From: JAFLCL01 sp039809495
Lineage (GTDB): Bacteria > Myxococcota_A > Polyangia > Polyangiales > Sandaracinaceae
Direction: 5' to 3'
NCBI GenBank assembly: GCA_039809495.1
Contig: JBDHVC010000016.1
Coordinates: 1 to 64,000, forward strand
DNA length: 64,000 bases
Under the pieces are notes generated by a model. It did no database searches, was not told the origin of the DNA, and saw only the letters and a list, made by a program, of their open reading frames with translations. Both the position numbers and the translations under genes were made by a program. This document shows positions 8,652 through 19,266 of the stretch, in pieces (the stretch's first letter is position 1; every line of letters begins with the position of its first letter).

Positions 8652-9584
8652 ATGGATCGTCCCCTCGCCCGGCACCTCGGCGCGCTCGCCCTCGCGCTCG
8701 CCCTCGTCGTCGGCTGCGAGAAGAAGCCGGGCGTCGAGCTCGGCGAGGCCGCGTGCTCGAACGGGATCGACGACGACGGCGATGGCCTCGTCGACTGCGC
8801 CGATCCGACGTGTCGGCTCTTCTCGTTCTGCCTGAGCGAGGCGGACGCGGGGCACGCCGCCGACGCGGGCGACGCCAGCCTCGCGTGCGGCGACACCGCC
8901 GACCTCGTCATCGTCCTCGACGTCTCGAGCTCGATGACGGCCACGATCGGCCAGCTCGCGGAGCTCGCGCCGTCCATCTTCGACGCCGTCCGTGCCGAGC
9001 GCTCGGACGCGCACGTCTCGCTCGTCGTCTTCGTCGACGACGCGCTCGCGGTCGACGGCTGCGCGCCCCTCGCCGACGCGGCCGCGCTCCGCTCGCGGCT
9101 CGACGCCTACCGCGCGTTCAGCGCCTCGAACCGGAGCCCCGTCTCCGAGCTCCCGAACCTCGACTGCGCCGAGAACTCGCTCGACGCCCTCAACGTCGCG
9201 ATCTCCTCGTGCCCGTGGCGCGCCGGGCTCCGCGCGATCCTGCATGTCACCGACGACACCTTCGTCGAGCGCCCCGCGGTGCTCTCCGGGCCGTACGGGC
9301 CCGGCGTGGTGGTGGCCTCGACCTACGCGGAGGTGTCGGCCGCGCTCGCGCGGCTCGAGATCCACCTGCTCGCCCTCACGGCGAGCGGCCCGGGCGTGAG
9401 CTGCGGCGGGCCCCAGGTGAGCCCCGACGTGGGCCGCGGGTTCACGAGCCCCTTCGGCGACGCCCCCTCGCTGCCCGAGCGCACGGGCGGCCGCGCCTGG
9501 CCGCTCGCCGGCCTGCGCGACGGGAGCTTCGCGCTCGCGCCCGCGCTCACCGAGGTCTTCTCGCGCGCGAGCTGCGCGCCGTGA
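8652..9584 (+). CDS. Lipoprotein with von Willebrand A-like domain
   Basis: A 310-residue protein with a hydrophobic N-terminus ending in VVGC, a good lipobox, so it is probably anchored in a membrane. Next comes a calcium-loop-like motif, CSNGIDDDGDGLVDCADPTC, of a type frequent in myxobacterial surface proteins, then an Ala/Asp linker. From about residue 85 a vWA-like fold is suggested by LVIVLDVSSSM, a MIDAS motif (DxSxS). Cysteine pairs recur to the C-terminus. A TACACT hexamer at 8639-8644 lies seven bases before ATG 8652. Its stop overlaps the GTG start of the next gene (GTGA at 9581), so the two are probably translated together. The ligand is unknown. Confidence 0.75.
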   Translation: MDRPLARHLGALALALALVVGCEKKPGVELGEAACSNGIDDDGDGLVDCADPTCRLFSFCLSEADAGHAADAGDASLACGDTADLVIVLDVSSSMTATIGQLAELAPSIFDAVRAERSDAHVSLVVFVDDALAVDGCAPLADAAALRSRLDAYRAFSASNRSPVSELPNLDCAENSLDALNVAISSCPWRAGLRAILHVTDDTFVERPAVLSGPYGPGVVVASTYAEVSAALARLEIHLLALTASGPGVSCGGPQVSPDVGRGFTSPFGDAPSLPERTGGRAWPLAGLRDGSFALAPALTEVFSRASCAP

Positions 9585-11050
9585 TCCCGCCCTCCGCGCC
9601 GCCGCCTGCTCCGCCCGACGGCGAGCCGCCCGATGGCGGGCCGGACGCCGAGGAGCGCGCGCGCATCGAGGAGCGAGAGGAGGGCGCGCTCCTCTTCCAC
9701 GTCGGCCTCTTCGCCGGGCTCGTCCCGGGCGTCTCGCTCGTCACCGCGGTCGCGGCCTGGCTCCGCCTCGGGGGCGCTCGCTCGCGCTGGGCGAGGCGCC
9801 TCGTCGCGCTCGCCACGCTCGACGTCGTCGTCGTCCTAGCGACGCTCGTCGCGGTCCTCTTGACCATCCCTCGGCTCCAGGCGCTCGACGCGGACGCCGC
9901 CGCCGCGGGGGGCGCGCTCGCGCCTCACCCCCGCATCGGCGTCGTCGTCGAGGACGCCGCGGCGCCCGAGGGTGGGCTCCTCGTGCTCGACGTCGCCACC
10001 GGCTCGCCCGCGGCCGACGCGGGGATCGCGCGCGGCGACCGGCTCCTCACGCTCGACGGCGCACAGCTCCACGATCGCGCCGAGCTCGAGCGGCGCGTCG
10101 GCGCCGGCCCGCTCGCGCCGCGCGCGCTCACCCTCGCCCGCGGCGCCGACGAGCGCGCGCTCGAGGTCACGCCGATCACCGGCTCGTTTCGCCCCGTCCC
10201 GATCGATCGCGCCCGCTGCGCGGACGCGCGGGCCGAGCTCGACGCGGCCCTCGGCTCGATCGTCGGCCTCCCGCTCGCCCTCGCGTCGCTCGGGCTCCTC
10301 GCGCTCCTCGCCGGCCTCTTCGCGTGGGGCCGCCGCCGCGGGCTCCCCGTCGCCGAGAACGCGCGGGTGGTGATCCCCTTCCTCCTCGTGCTGCTCGGCG
10401 CGCCCCTGCTCGGCGGGCTCGCGACGACGCTCGCGTGCCCGCTCTTTCTCTCGCTCGACGTCCGCCTCGAGACGCTCGACATCTTCGCCTCGGAGATCGT
10501 CCTCGTCACCGCGGCGCTCGCGCTCCTCTACGCGAACCGCCGCCTCGCGCCCTTCCTCCGGGACGACGGCCCTCGCTACGGCGCGCTCCGCGCGATCGGG
10601 CAGTCGATCGCGTACATGCTCGCGTGGATGCCGCGCGCGCTCGCGCTCGCGACCCCGCTCGCGGCGCTCTTCTTCGCGCAGGGCTCGCTCGAGGACGCGC
10701 CCGTCGCCGCCCTCGTCTCGGGCGCCGGGCGCACGCCGCTCGACGCCGCGCTCACCTTCGTCGCCGCCGCGATCCTCGCGCCGATCGCGGAGGAGTCGCT
10801 CTTTCGTGGCGTCCTCGCGCCGCACCTCGGGCGGATGGTCGACGGGTTCACGGCGATCCTCCTCACGGCGGCGATCTTCGGGCTGCTCCACCTCGGCGGG
10901 CACGGCCCGCTCTTCATCGGTCCGATGTTCCTCGGCGCGATCCTCGGCTGGGCGCGGCTGCGCACGGGGCACCTCGCCGCGTCGATCGCGCTCCACATGA
11001 TGCTGAACGGCACGGCGATGCTCCTCGCGCTGACGCTCGGGATCGGCTGA
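9581..11050 (+). CDS. CPBP-family intramembrane protease with N-terminal PDZ domain
   Basis: A 489-residue membrane protein. A Pro/Asp/Glu-rich cytoplasmic tail (1-35) and two membrane segments (about 38-62 and 78-97) precede a PDZ-like domain (about 115-198, with GSPAADAGIARGDRLLTLDG). Several more membrane segments follow. The CPBP (Abi/Rce1-like) motifs are present: EESLFRG (Glu404, Glu405, Arg409), FGLLHLGGHG (His437) and LHMMLNG (His472, Asn476). These proteases cleave in the membrane; some process bacteriocins or prenylated proteins. A PDZ domain fused to CPBP would fit substrate recognition outside the membrane. The start GTG overlaps the upstream lipoprotein stop. Confidence 0.85.
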   Translation: MIPPSAPPPAPPDGEPPDGGPDAEERARIEEREEGALLFHVGLFAGLVPGVSLVTAVAAWLRLGGARSRWARRLVALATLDVVVVLATLVAVLLTIPRLQALDADAAAAGGALAPHPRIGVVVEDAAAPEGGLLVLDVATGSPAADAGIARGDRLLTLDGAQLHDRAELERRVGAGPLAPRALTLARGADERALEVTPITGSFRPVPIDRARCADARAELDAALGSIVGLPLALASLGLLALLAGLFAWGRRRGLPVAENARVVIPFLLVLLGAPLLGGLATTLACPLFLSLDVRLETLDIFASEIVLVTAALALLYANRRLAPFLRDDGPRYGALRAIGQSIAYMLAWMPRALALATPLAALFFAQGSLEDAPVAALVSGAGRTPLDAALTFVAAAILAPIAEESLFRGVLAPHLGRMVDGFTAILLTAAIFGLLHLGGHGPLFIGPMFLGAILGWARLRTGHLAASIALHMMLNGTAMLLALTLGIG

Positions 11051-11093
11051 GCCTGACAGCACGAAGCCGTTGCCGTGGTTCCTGTGGCGAGCC

Positions 11094-12626
11094 TCAGCGG
11101 CCGATCCGCGCGCGGAGCCGGGCGAGGATCGCGCGCTCGCGCTCGCCGAGCTCCCCCGAGACGCCGAGGACGAGCGCGTAGGCGAGCGCGCCGAGGCCGA
11201 GCGCGCCGAGGCCGAGGATCGCGCTCGACTGCGGCACGACGCGCGCCGTGACGAGGGCCGCTACCGCGGCGAGCGCCACGCGCAGGACCGTCTTCGGCTC
11301 GAGCGCGACCCCCACCTCCACCCGGAGCGCGTACGCGCCGAGGAGCGCGAACGCGACGCACCCGAGCGCGGTCGCGCCCGCGGTCGCGCCGATCCGGTCC
11401 TCGATCGGGAGGCTCCACGCGAAGAGGCAGCCCGCGATCGCGATGACGAGCGCGCCGACGACGAGGCTCACCGTCCGCCAGAGCCGCCCCCGCCCGACGA
11501 GGACCGTGGCCTGGATCACCCCGATCCCGAAGAAGAGCTGCGCGAGCGCGAGGATGGGCACGACGCTCGCGGCCTCCGCGTAGCGGCTCGGGAACGCGAT
11601 CGCGACGGCGCCGCGGCTCGCGCCCGCGAGCGGCGCGAGCAAGAGCACGATGACGAGGAGCGAGAAGCGCAGCGCGTCCTTCACCGTGCGCCGCGCCTCC
11701 TCGTCGTCGCCCGCGCGGCTGGCGTGCGCGACCAGCGGGAAGAGGACGAGCGTCACGCTGGTCATGAGCTGGTAGGGCACGAACGAGAGCGTCTGCGCCA
11801 CGCGGTAGATGCCGGCCGCGCTCGCGCCGGCCGCGGCCGCGGCCTCCTCCGCCGCGCCGAGGCCGCGCGCGCCGAGCGTCGTCCCGGCCGCGAGCAGCGT
11901 GAGATCGAGCTGGAGCAGGCCGTTCAGGGCGAGCTGGTAGAGCGCGATCGGCAAGAGGACGCCGAGGTGGACGCGCAGCGGGGGGACGGTGCCCTCGGGC
12001 CGCGCGTAGAGCCGGGCGACGACGACCCCGACGATCGCCATCGTCACCGCCGCGCTCGCGAACCCCGCCATCGCCGAGAGCGCCACGCCGAGCGCGAGCG
12101 CGCCGCCGAGCAGGCCGAGCGTGCGCACGACCGAGAACGTCGCGTCGAGCCGCGCCTGCCACGCGAAGCGCCGCGCGCCGTTCAGGACGCCGATCGCCGT
12201 CGCGTAGAGCGCGTAGGCGACGACGACGACGCTCGCGAGCTGGATGAGCGGCGTGAGCGCGACGTTGCCGAGCACCGTCGAGGCGAAGAACGCCGCCCCG
12301 CCGAGCACGACGGCGGCGAGGAGGCTCGCGACGGCGAGGTGGCGTACGGCGATCGGCCGCGCGATCGAGCGCGCGTCGGACTCCGCGACGAGCTTGCTCG
12401 CGGTCTGCACCATCGCGATCGTCATCGCGTTCGTGAGGATCACGGTGAACGTGATCGCCGTCGAGAGCAGGCCGTACTCCTCGACGCTGCCGAGCGCGCG
12501 AGGCAGCCCGAACTGGACGACGAAGCCGAGCGCGATGAAGAGGAGCTTCGCGACGGTGACGAGCGCGACCCCGCGCCCGAAGCGCTCGGGGGTCGACCCT
12601 GGCTCGCTCGCCCTCGCCTCGCTCAC
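11094..12626 (-). CDS. Polysaccharide/lipid flippase of the MOP superfamily
   Basis: A 510-residue protein made almost entirely of hydrophobic helices (about 12-14), typical of the MATE/Wzx/MurJ (MOP exporter) superfamily. The N-terminal GRGVALVTVAKLLFIALGFVVQ and GLPRALGSVEEYGLLSTA resemble oligosaccharide flippases: the first helix, then the R-x-L-G-x-x-x-Y-G loop. It lies only four bases downstream of the fused E1 gene and must share its transcript. The substrate is unknown; a link between a lipid-linked glycan flippase and 2-oxoacid oxidation is not obvious. A second, unrelated flippase belongs to the polysaccharide locus at 38299. Confidence 0.8.
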   Translation of the reverse strand: MSEARASEPGSTPERFGRGVALVTVAKLLFIALGFVVQFGLPRALGSVEEYGLLSTAITFTVILTNAMTIAMVQTASKLVAESDARSIARPIAVRHLAVASLLAAVVLGGAAFFASTVLGNVALTPLIQLASVVVVAYALYATAIGVLNGARRFAWQARLDATFSVVRTLGLLGGALALGVALSAMAGFASAAVTMAIVGVVVARLYARPEGTVPPLRVHLGVLLPIALYQLALNGLLQLDLTLLAAGTTLGARGLGAAEEAAAAAGASAAGIYRVAQTLSFVPYQLMTSVTLVLFPLVAHASRAGDDEEARRTVKDALRFSLLVIVLLLAPLAGASRGAVAIAFPSRYAEAASVVPILALAQLFFGIGVIQATVLVGRGRLWRTVSLVVGALVIAIAGCLFAWSLPIEDRIGATAGATALGCVAFALLGAYALRVEVGVALEPKTVLRVALAAVAALVTARVVPQSSAILGLGALGLGALAYALVLGVSGELGERERAILARLRARIGR

Positions 12627-12630
12627 GCGC

Positions 12631-14871
<2,241 letters not shown>

Positions 14872-14965
14872 GGCGGCCGTGTGTACCACGCGCGCGCGCC
14901 GATGAATGGCGGCCGCCCGCTCGCCGTCCTCGGCGCTCGGGCTATTCTCCCCCGCGAGGTCCCTC

Positions 14966-16255
14966 ATGCGTCGCGTCGCGCTCCTCCTCGTCGTCTCCCT
15001 GGCCGGGCCCCTCCTCGCTCGGCCCGCTCCCCTCCACGCGCAGGCCCCCCACGCGCAGGCCGAGGACCTCGCGGCGCTCGCCGAGGCGTCACGCCGCGCT
15101 CCACGCGACGCGGCGTCCCAGCGCGCGTACGGGCTCGCGCTCCTGCGGGCGGGCCGCTACCGCGAGGCGCGCCAGAGCCTCGGCCGCGCCGCGCAGCTCT
15201 CGCGCGGCTCGCTCGAGGCCCTCTACGACGTCGCGCGCGTCTCCTTCGCCGAGGGCGATCACCGTGGCGCCGACGCCGCCTGCCGCGCGATGGCGCGCGT
15301 CGATCGCGCGGCGACGCTCACGCGCGTCTGTGAGGCGCGCACCGACCTCACCTGGGCGCGGAGCGCGCGCGCGTTCGACGTCCTGCGCGAGCTGCTCGCC
15401 CGCGATCCGAGCGCCTTCGAGGCGCTGCTCGCGCTCGGCGACGCGCATCGGCTGCGCGCCTCCGTCGCCGAGGCGGAGGCCGCCTACCAGCAGGCGAGCG
15501 CCGCGAGCCCCGCGCGCTTCGAGCCCTATCTCGGCCTCGGCCGGCTCTACGCGGCGAACGGCCGCCGTGACGACGCGCTCCGCGCGCTCCGCCGCGCCCA
15601 CGAGCTCGATCCGAGCGACCTCGACGTCGCGTTCGAGCTCGGCCGCCTGCTCGCGAACGACGAGGGCCTCGAGCTGGTTCGACGCGCCGCGAGCGAGCGC
15701 GCGGCGTGGCCCGAGGCCCAGGTCGAGCTCGGCGACGAGCTCGCGCGCCGAGGCGATCGCGCGGGCGCGGAGGCCGCCTACCGCGCCGCGATCGCGGCGC
15801 GCGCCGACCACGAGCCGGCGCACGCGGGGCTCGGTCGCGTGCTCCTCGCCGCGGGCGAGACCGCGCAGGCCGAGGCCTCGCTCCGTCGCGCGCTCGAGCT
15901 CGTCCAGAACGACGCTCAGGCCATGATCGCCCTCGGCGAGCTCCTCGCCCGCACCGATCGCGTCGAGGAGGCCTACGAGACGTACCGCGGCGCCTTCGGC
16001 CTCGACCCGCGCAACGCCGAGCCGATGCTCCGCGCCGCGCGCCTCGCGCTCTCGGAGGGTCGCGACGTGCTCGCGAGCGGCTTCCTCGACTCGATCCTCC
16101 GCAACCAGCCCGAGCAGGCCGACGCCCTGGCGCTCTATGGCGACGTCATGCGCGCGCGCGGCGACCAGGCGGGCGCGCGCCGCTACTACGAGCGCGCCCT
16201 CGCCGCGGGCACGAGCGAGCGCGCGCGCGTCGAGGCCGCCCTCCGCGCGCCCTGA
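14966..16255 (+). CDS. Secreted or periplasmic TPR-repeat protein
   Basis: A 429-residue protein with a signal peptide (MRRVALLLVVSLAGPLLARP, cleavage near LHAQA). The rest is a chain of about nine to ten 34-residue tetratricopeptide repeats, seen as repeated A-x-x-x-Y-x-x-A and L-x-x-x-P patterns (for example FEPYLGLGRLYAANGRRDDA and AYETYRGAFGLDPRNAEP). TPR proteins are protein-interaction scaffolds. ATG 14966 is chosen over 14906 because it starts the signal peptide; a TATTCT hexamer at 14943-14948 and a GAGG before the start give a short leader. The gene stands alone, divergent from the E1 gene. Partner unknown. Confidence 0.85.
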   Translation: MRRVALLLVVSLAGPLLARPAPLHAQAPHAQAEDLAALAEASRRAPRDAASQRAYGLALLRAGRYREARQSLGRAAQLSRGSLEALYDVARVSFAEGDHRGADAACRAMARVDRAATLTRVCEARTDLTWARSARAFDVLRELLARDPSAFEALLALGDAHRLRASVAEAEAAYQQASAASPARFEPYLGLGRLYAANGRRDDALRALRRAHELDPSDLDVAFELGRLLANDEGLELVRRAASERAAWPEAQVELGDELARRGDRAGAEAAYRAAIAARADHEPAHAGLGRVLLAAGETAQAEASLRRALELVQNDAQAMIALGELLARTDRVEEAYETYRGAFGLDPRNAEPMLRAARLALSEGRDVLASGFLDSILRNQPEQADALALYGDVMRARGDQAGARRYYERALAAGTSERARVEAALRAP

Positions 16256-16308
16256 CCGCGCCCCCCGCTCGACGCGATCCGTCGAGCGCGTGCGCGCAGG
16301 CCCATCGC

Positions 16309-16356
16309 GTCATCGTATCACCGGCTCGTCGTATCGTCGGCTCGTCGTATCGTCGA
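16309..16356. repeat. Three tandem 16-bp units
   Basis: Two nearly identical units, CTCGTCGTATCGTCGG (16325-16340) and CTCGTCGTATCGTCGA (16341-16356), follow a degenerate first copy (GTCATCGTATCACCGG, 16309-16324). The block is just after the TPR gene. The short period suggests slippage rather than a functional array. Confidence 0.75.
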
Positions 16357-16461
16357 CGAGTCAGACTCGATGGTGAGCCGCCGACGCGAAAGACCCCAGC
16401 GATAGACCCCAGCGCCGCGATGGCCGGGAGGCTCAATCATGAGCCGGTAGGCCCAATAGAA

Positions 16462-16497
16462 GAGCCTCGGCGCCGATGGGGGGTAGCGCCGAGGCTC
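16462..16497. terminator. Perfect 12-bp stem hairpin, possible terminator or small-RNA element
   Basis: GAGCCTCGGCGC (16462-16473) and GCGCCGAGGCTC (16486-16497) are exact reverse complements around a 12-nt loop. There is no T-run on the plus strand and only a weak TTCTATT on the minus strand. It sits about 270 bp downstream of the minus-strand hydrolase gene and about 200 bp downstream of the plus-strand TPR gene. Confidence 0.5.
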
Positions 16498-16767
16498 GGC
16501 GCGCCCGTGGGGGGAAGGAGTGGGCGCGCACGAAGGGAACTCTACCCGATCCGCCACCCAAGTCCATCATTTTCTTTCATCACTGCAATTCCGCCTTCCG
16601 GTTCTGCAACGCCGAGCGCTCACGGCGTGAATCCGTCGAGCGGCTTCAGGGCGCTCTTCCGTCGTCGGAGGGCGCTCTCCCGCGGCCTCTTCACGCCGAG
16701 TGGACCGGCTCGAGCCTCCCACCCACCGCGCACGCGCGCGGGGCGGATCACGTCGAGCGAGGCGGCG

Positions 16768-17589
16768 TCAGCCCGCGTAGCCGGGCGTCGTGACGCCCGC
16801 GCGCCGCAGGCCGTCCTCGATGAGCGCGCGGTGATCGACCTCGTCCGGGTGGAAGCCCGGCCGGAAGAAGCGCGCCATGCTCCTGCCGACGTAGGGGAGC
16901 AGGGCGCGCACGTCGCGCGCGAAGCGCCTCTGCGGCCTGCGACGACCGTCCTTCGCGTGCTCGCTCAGCATCGCGTAGGCGCGGGTCCAGAAGAGGGCGA
17001 GCACGCCGGTCCCGATCGCGAAGCCGAGCGCGCGCGTGGAGAGGCGCGGATCGACCTTCTGGAGCACATCGAACGCGACGGCGCGGTGCTCGATCTCCTC
17101 GACCGCGTGCCAGTAGAGCAGGGGCCGCACCGCGGGATCGGCCCCATCGAGGACGGGCGTCGTGAGCGCGACGACGGCGAGGGTGGAGGTCATGTGCTCG
17201 AGCGCGACCGTCGTCGCGAGGCGCAGGTGCGGGGGCGTCGCGCCCTCGACGCGCTCGTAGGCGAGCTCCTTGTAGTACTCGAGGAAGCGCTCGACGGGGT
17301 AGCCGCGCGAGGCGAGCAGGCGGTTCCAGCGCTCGTGCTCGTGGCCGTGTCGCCCCTCCTGGCCGATGAAGCCGCGCACGCGCGCCGCGAGCTCGGGGTC
17401 GTCCTCGAAGGCCTTCGCGTAGTGCTTCACCGAGCGGATGAAGAAGCGCTCGCCCTCGGGGAAGATCAGGCTGAGCGCGTCGACGACGCGCGTCGCGACG
17501 GGGTCGTCGTCGAGCCACGCCTCCTTCGCGCTCGAGAAGTCGAAGCGCGGAGCGCGGACCGGGATCGGAGCCGAGAGCGCCTGGGTCAT
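16768..17589 (-). CDS. Predicted metal-dependent hydrolase (PF10118 type)
   Basis: A 273-residue protein of the COG3687-like predicted metal-dependent hydrolase family. Its helical ferritin-like core carries clustered acidic and histidine ligands: GEREFFIRS-like EGERFFIRSVKHY, GQEGRHGHEHERWN, ALEHMTS and WHAVEEIEHRAVAFDV. These resemble a di-iron or dinuclear metal site; the reaction of the family is not established. The start ATG at 17589 overlaps the stop of the TetR gene (ATGA), so it is the second gene of a TetR operon and is probably the regulator's target. The much longer open frame upstream is a composition artefact. Confidence 0.8.
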   Translation of the reverse strand: MTQALSAPIPVRAPRFDFSSAKEAWLDDDPVATRVVDALSLIFPEGERFFIRSVKHYAKAFEDDPELAARVRGFIGQEGRHGHEHERWNRLLASRGYPVERFLEYYKELAYERVEGATPPHLRLATTVALEHMTSTLAVVALTTPVLDGADPAVRPLLYWHAVEEIEHRAVAFDVLQKVDPRLSTRALGFAIGTGVLALFWTRAYAMLSEHAKDGRRRPQRRFARDVRALLPYVGRSMARFFRPGFHPDEVDHRALIEDGLRRAGVTTPGYAG

Positions 17590-18299
17590 GATCGCCTCCT
17601 CCTCGAGCGCGAGCTCGAGCTCGAGCGCGCCGATCGCGCGCTCCCTCCTCGTGGCGTGAGCATCGCGAGCACCTCGCGCTCCACGCGCTCGGCCTCGAAG
17701 GGCGCCCCGAGCTGCGCGGCCGCCTGCGCGCCGAGGACGAGCGCGAGCAGGAGCTCCGCGATCGCCTCCGGATCGCGGGCGCCGTCGACGACGCCGCGCT
17801 CGACGCTCCGCACGATCGCGTCGGTGATCCGCCCCTTCGCGATGAGCAGCATGGCGAGGAAGCGCACGCGCAGCTCCGGCCCGCGCGCACACGCCTCGAG
17901 GATCTGCGAGAAGCGCAGCTCGGGCGTGAGCGGCAGCGCGCCCGCCGCGAACGCGGCGACGAACGAGCGCATGATCGTCGGCAGATCCTGATCGGCGCGC
18001 ACGATGCGCTCGAGGAATTCCTCGAGCGCGAGCTCGACGACGGCCGCGATCAGATCCTCGCGGCTCTTGAAGTGGACGTAGAACGCGCCGCGCGTCTTGC
18101 CGGCCTCCTCGCAGATCGCGTCGAGGCTCGGCACGTCGAGCCCCTGGCGCATGAAGAGGCGCGCGGCGGCGGCGACGAGCGCGGCGCGGGTCTCGTCGGG
18201 CGCGCGCGGTCGCGGCGAGCGGGCGCTCGCGCGGCTCGGCTCGCTCGAGCGCCCAGGGCGGCTCGTCTTCGCGGTCGGGGCGCTCCGTCGTGCGGACAT
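17586..18299 (-). CDS. TetR-family transcriptional regulator
   Basis: A 237-residue regulator. A basic, Ser/Arg-rich tail of about 35 residues precedes the TetR DNA-binding domain (TRAALVAAAARLFMRQGLD, then the recognition helix AGKTRGAFYVHFKSREDL, about residues 38-85). The ligand-binding C-terminal part is not recognisable. The last residues are a Ser/Arg run caused by overlap with the next gene. ATG 18299 lies inside the palindrome at 18298-18311, which points to autorepression. It is translationally coupled to the hydrolase gene downstream. Confidence 0.9.
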   Translation of the reverse strand: MSARRSAPTAKTSRPGRSSEPSRASARSPRPRAPDETRAALVAAAARLFMRQGLDVPSLDAICEEAGKTRGAFYVHFKSREDLIAAVVELALEEFLERIVRADQDLPTIMRSFVAAFAAGALPLTPELRFSQILEACARGPELRVRFLAMLLIAKGRITDAIVRSVERGVVDGARDPEAIAELLLALVLGAQAAAQLGAPFEAERVEREVLAMLTPRGGSARSARSSSSSRSRRRRS

Positions 18300-18346
18300 A
18301 CGAGTTCGTATATAGCACCCTCCGTCGGAAGATACGAGCCCGTATC
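18298..18346. promoter_or_regulatory. Two operator-like dyads in front of the TetR operon
   Basis: ATACGAGTTCGTAT (18298-18311) is a perfect 6+2+6 palindrome that overlaps the TetR start codon. GATACGAGCCCGTATC (18331-18346) is a second 6+4+6 palindrome sharing ATACGA-N2-(T/C)CGTAT. The starts of the shared cores are 34 bp apart, about three helical turns. They are the most AT-rich, most symmetrical bases in the 127-bp gap between the TetR gene and the divergent gene at 18427, so both directions could be controlled. Confidence 0.75.
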
Positions 18347-18426
18347 CACGGCGCCCTCGGCGCGCGCCGCGCGCTCGTCGCGCGCTCGTCGTGCGCCTCG
18401 TCCCTCGACTCGTGTAGCGTTGCGGC

Positions 18427-19167
18427 GTGCGCCGCCCGCTCGCCCTGCTCCTCGCCGTCTGCGCCCTCTCGCTCGCGCCCGCGAGGCCCGCGCGCGCCGA
18501 CGATCCGATCTGCGAGGAGCTCCCGGACGCCGAGGTCCGCGCGCGGCTCGCGGAGGTGCGCGCGGCCGTGGGCGCGCACGAGCCTGACACGCGCCACTGG
18601 GCGACGGGCTTTCTCTCGCTCCACCTCGCGATGGCCGGCGTCCAGCTCTCGATCGCGCTCGCGGCGAGCGACGAGGGCGCGATGGTCGAGGGCTGGATCG
18701 GCGTGCTCAGCTCGACGCTCGGGATCGGCACGCTGCTCATCTCCTGGCCCTCCCTCGTCGGCGCGGGCGACGCGCTCGACGCGCTCCCGGTCAGGACGCC
18801 CGAGGAGCGGCGCGCCTCGCTCGCGCGGGCCGAGCAGCGGATGCGGCGGGCGGCCGACCAGATCGGCCTCGTGCGCTCCCCCTTCAACACCACGCTGAAC
18901 GCGCTCTACCTCGGCGCGGCGTCCTCCTTCCAGCTCGTCGGCTGGGGGCGCGTGAGCGGCGCGTTCGTCCTCTCGATCGGCGGCTCGCTCGTCGCTCAGG
19001 GGCGGGTGCTCCTCCTGCCGACCGGCATCCGCGCCGCGTGGCTCCGCTACCAGCGCGCCCACCCCGACGCGGCGTGCGAGCCCCTCGACCCAGACACGCC
19101 CGATCTCGGCCCGCGCGTCACGCTCGAGCCGATCGGGCTCGGCGCCGCGCTCCGCGTCGCGTTCTGA
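18427..19167 (+). CDS. Hypothetical exported membrane protein
   Basis: A 246-residue protein of unknown family. A signal peptide (RRPLALLLAVCALSLAPARPARA) precedes a short charged region, then about four hydrophobic segments (near 58-78, 88-110, 158-176 and 180-200), and a soluble tail with CEPLDPDTPDLG. It starts with GTG 18427; a TAGCGT hexamer at 18415-18420 is six bases upstream. It is transcribed divergently from the TetR gene, whose operator-like dyads lie in the shared gap, so it may belong to that regulon. No function can be assigned. Confidence 0.75.
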   Translation: MRRPLALLLAVCALSLAPARPARADDPICEELPDAEVRARLAEVRAAVGAHEPDTRHWATGFLSLHLAMAGVQLSIALAASDEGAMVEGWIGVLSSTLGIGTLLISWPSLVGAGDALDALPVRTPEERRASLARAEQRMRRAADQIGLVRSPFNTTLNALYLGAASSFQLVGWGRVSGAFVLSIGGSLVAQGRVLLLPTGIRAAWLRYQRAHPDAACEPLDPDTPDLGPRVTLEPIGLGAALRVAF

Positions 19168-19266
19168 CGGCGCGCCGCCGGGTGCTCGCGATGCTTGCGT
19201 GTGCTTGAATCGCGCGCCGCCCCGGCTCGTCCGAGGGCGCTCGCGCGTGGCGCGAAGGAGCTAGGC

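Larger units (their letters stand above)
16256..16767. other. 512-bp intergenic region without a convincing gene
   Basis: This is the only stretch above 300 bp without a gene. It holds a 16-bp tandem repeat (16309-16356), a perfect 12-bp-stem hairpin (16462-16497) and a short lower-G+C patch near 16555-16620. Small open frames exist on both strands, but none has normal codon bias, a ribosome site or recognisable protein content. It lies between a plus-strand stop and a minus-strand stop, so it could be a convergent terminator zone, or could hold an unannotated small RNA. Confidence 0.6.

Noticed and set aside
9836..11062. Long antisense frame opposite the CPBP protease gene
   Set aside because: Same bias; highly charged repetitive translation, no homology-like motif, and the opposite strand has catalytic motifs.
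16318..16557. Minus-strand 79-codon frame in the large intergenic region
   Set aside because: It runs across the tandem repeat and hairpin, with no conserved-looking protein features.
17586..19062. Extended N-termini for the TetR and hydrolase genes suggested by open frames running upstream
   Set aside because: The upstream parts lie antisense to the gene at 18427 or in the TetR gene itself and are low complexity; the conserved domains start at the shorter ATGs.
19190..19215. Possible sigma-54 promoter (GG-N10-GC) before the TRAP binding protein gene
   Set aside because: The GG and GC spacing can be fitted, but the TTGC element is shifted and such matches are frequent in GC-rich DNA.
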